64,000 nucleotides of DNA, taken from contig VXAA01005213.1 of NCBI GenBank assembly GCA_013399115.1, positions 207,905 through 271,904 on the forward strand, given 5' to 3'. Positions within the stretch are counted from its first letter, which is position 1. Each line of letters begins with the position of its first letter. The notes under the pieces were generated by a model. The model worked only from the letters and a program-made list of their open reading frames with translations. It did no database searches and was not told the DNA's origin. The stretch comes from Anseranas semipalmata. Lineage: Eukaryota > Chordata > Aves > Anseriformes > Anseranatidae. A program made the position numbers and the translations under genes. Below are positions 63,586-64,000 of this stretch, one piece after another.

Positions 63586-64000
63586 CTGTGGAATAAAAAT
63601 ATGAATGATGTATTCTGATTTTTTGTCCTCAGAATAAGAGATAAATGGAATGCACAGGTATCCTAGGTTACTGAGTCCAATTTCAACTCTCAGCACTAAC
63701 ATACAATCATCTTCCACATAATGAACTCATTAAACATCCTATTGTGGCCACCTGCAGTCTAGGTGATGTGGTCTCTAAGAAGTTTTTTAGCAAACGTTCC
63801 ACTGTCTCATCAACCCTGTTGTTGGCAGGTTATTTTTCTTCCTTTGCTGTCAGAAGTAATTTTCCCTTTTCAATGTTCAAGTTACTCTCTGCTGTCCTTT
63901 ACCATACAGAATAATTCCTTGACCTCTATTGTGTTGTATTATAAATATTTTCATCCCCTCTTTCATCTTTTCTGTAAATTGTACATCATTGGTTCCTTGA
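63586..64000 (-). other. RAPGEF5: RAPGEF5 intron, partial
   Basis: Sequence upstream (in gene orientation) of the first exon in the window. I see no exon, repeat or RNA gene in it. The polypyrimidine tract leading to the acceptor at 63587-63586 is short. Confidence 0.85.

Noticed and set aside
1..64000. tRNA, rRNA and known small RNA genes
   Set aside because: No A/B-box pair with cloverleaf potential and no rRNA core sequence was recognised by eye. MicroRNA hairpins cannot be judged reliably without folding software; run a covariance-model search to settle this.

Overview
The window looks like a piece of an avian nuclear genome. The support is a CR1 retroposon ending in the octamer tail ATTCTATG (38005-38160), a low density of interspersed repeats, long non-coding stretches, and one multi-exon vertebrate gene with GT-AG introns. 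There are no bacterial or plasmid features. I cannot name the species.

The only protein-coding gene I can support is the 3' end of RAPGEF5 (Rap guanine nucleotide exchange factor 5, also called GFR, MR-GEF or Repac), read on the minus strand from about 63.6 kb down to 47.7 kb. Six consecutive coding exons (63585-63495, 60915-60865, 59745-59658, 56560-56496, 50990-50936, 47827-47709) join in frame. They encode 155 residues plus the stop: the C-terminal part of the RasGEF (CDC25-homology) catalytic domain and the protein's C-terminus. All upstream exons lie beyond 64,000. The 3' UTR runs below 47,708; a possible AATAAA signal on the minus strand lies at 46093-46098.

The other 47 kb (1 to about 46 kb) appears intergenic, on the 3' side of RAPGEF5. 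From human gene order, where CDCA7L lies beyond the 3' end of RAPGEF5, I infer that this is the CDCA7L-RAPGEF5 interval. It holds a small CpG-rich patch with a TATA box (about 4.28-4.57 kb), a degraded hAT-type transposase relic (about 18.25-18.46 kb, minus strand), one CR1 copy, several heavily decayed ancient amniote repeats, a 152-bp pure homopurine tract (25009-25160), other simple repeats, and A/T-rich segments dense in homeobox-, POU- or SOX-like motifs that may be conserved non-coding elements. The short open reading frames there do not look like genes.

I found no convincing undescribed biological system. The items most worth checking are the CpG/TATA patch, the hAT relic, the homopurine tract, and the candidate regulatory segments near 13.7-14.2, 22.8-22.9, 26.1-26.4 and 55.25-55.4 kb.
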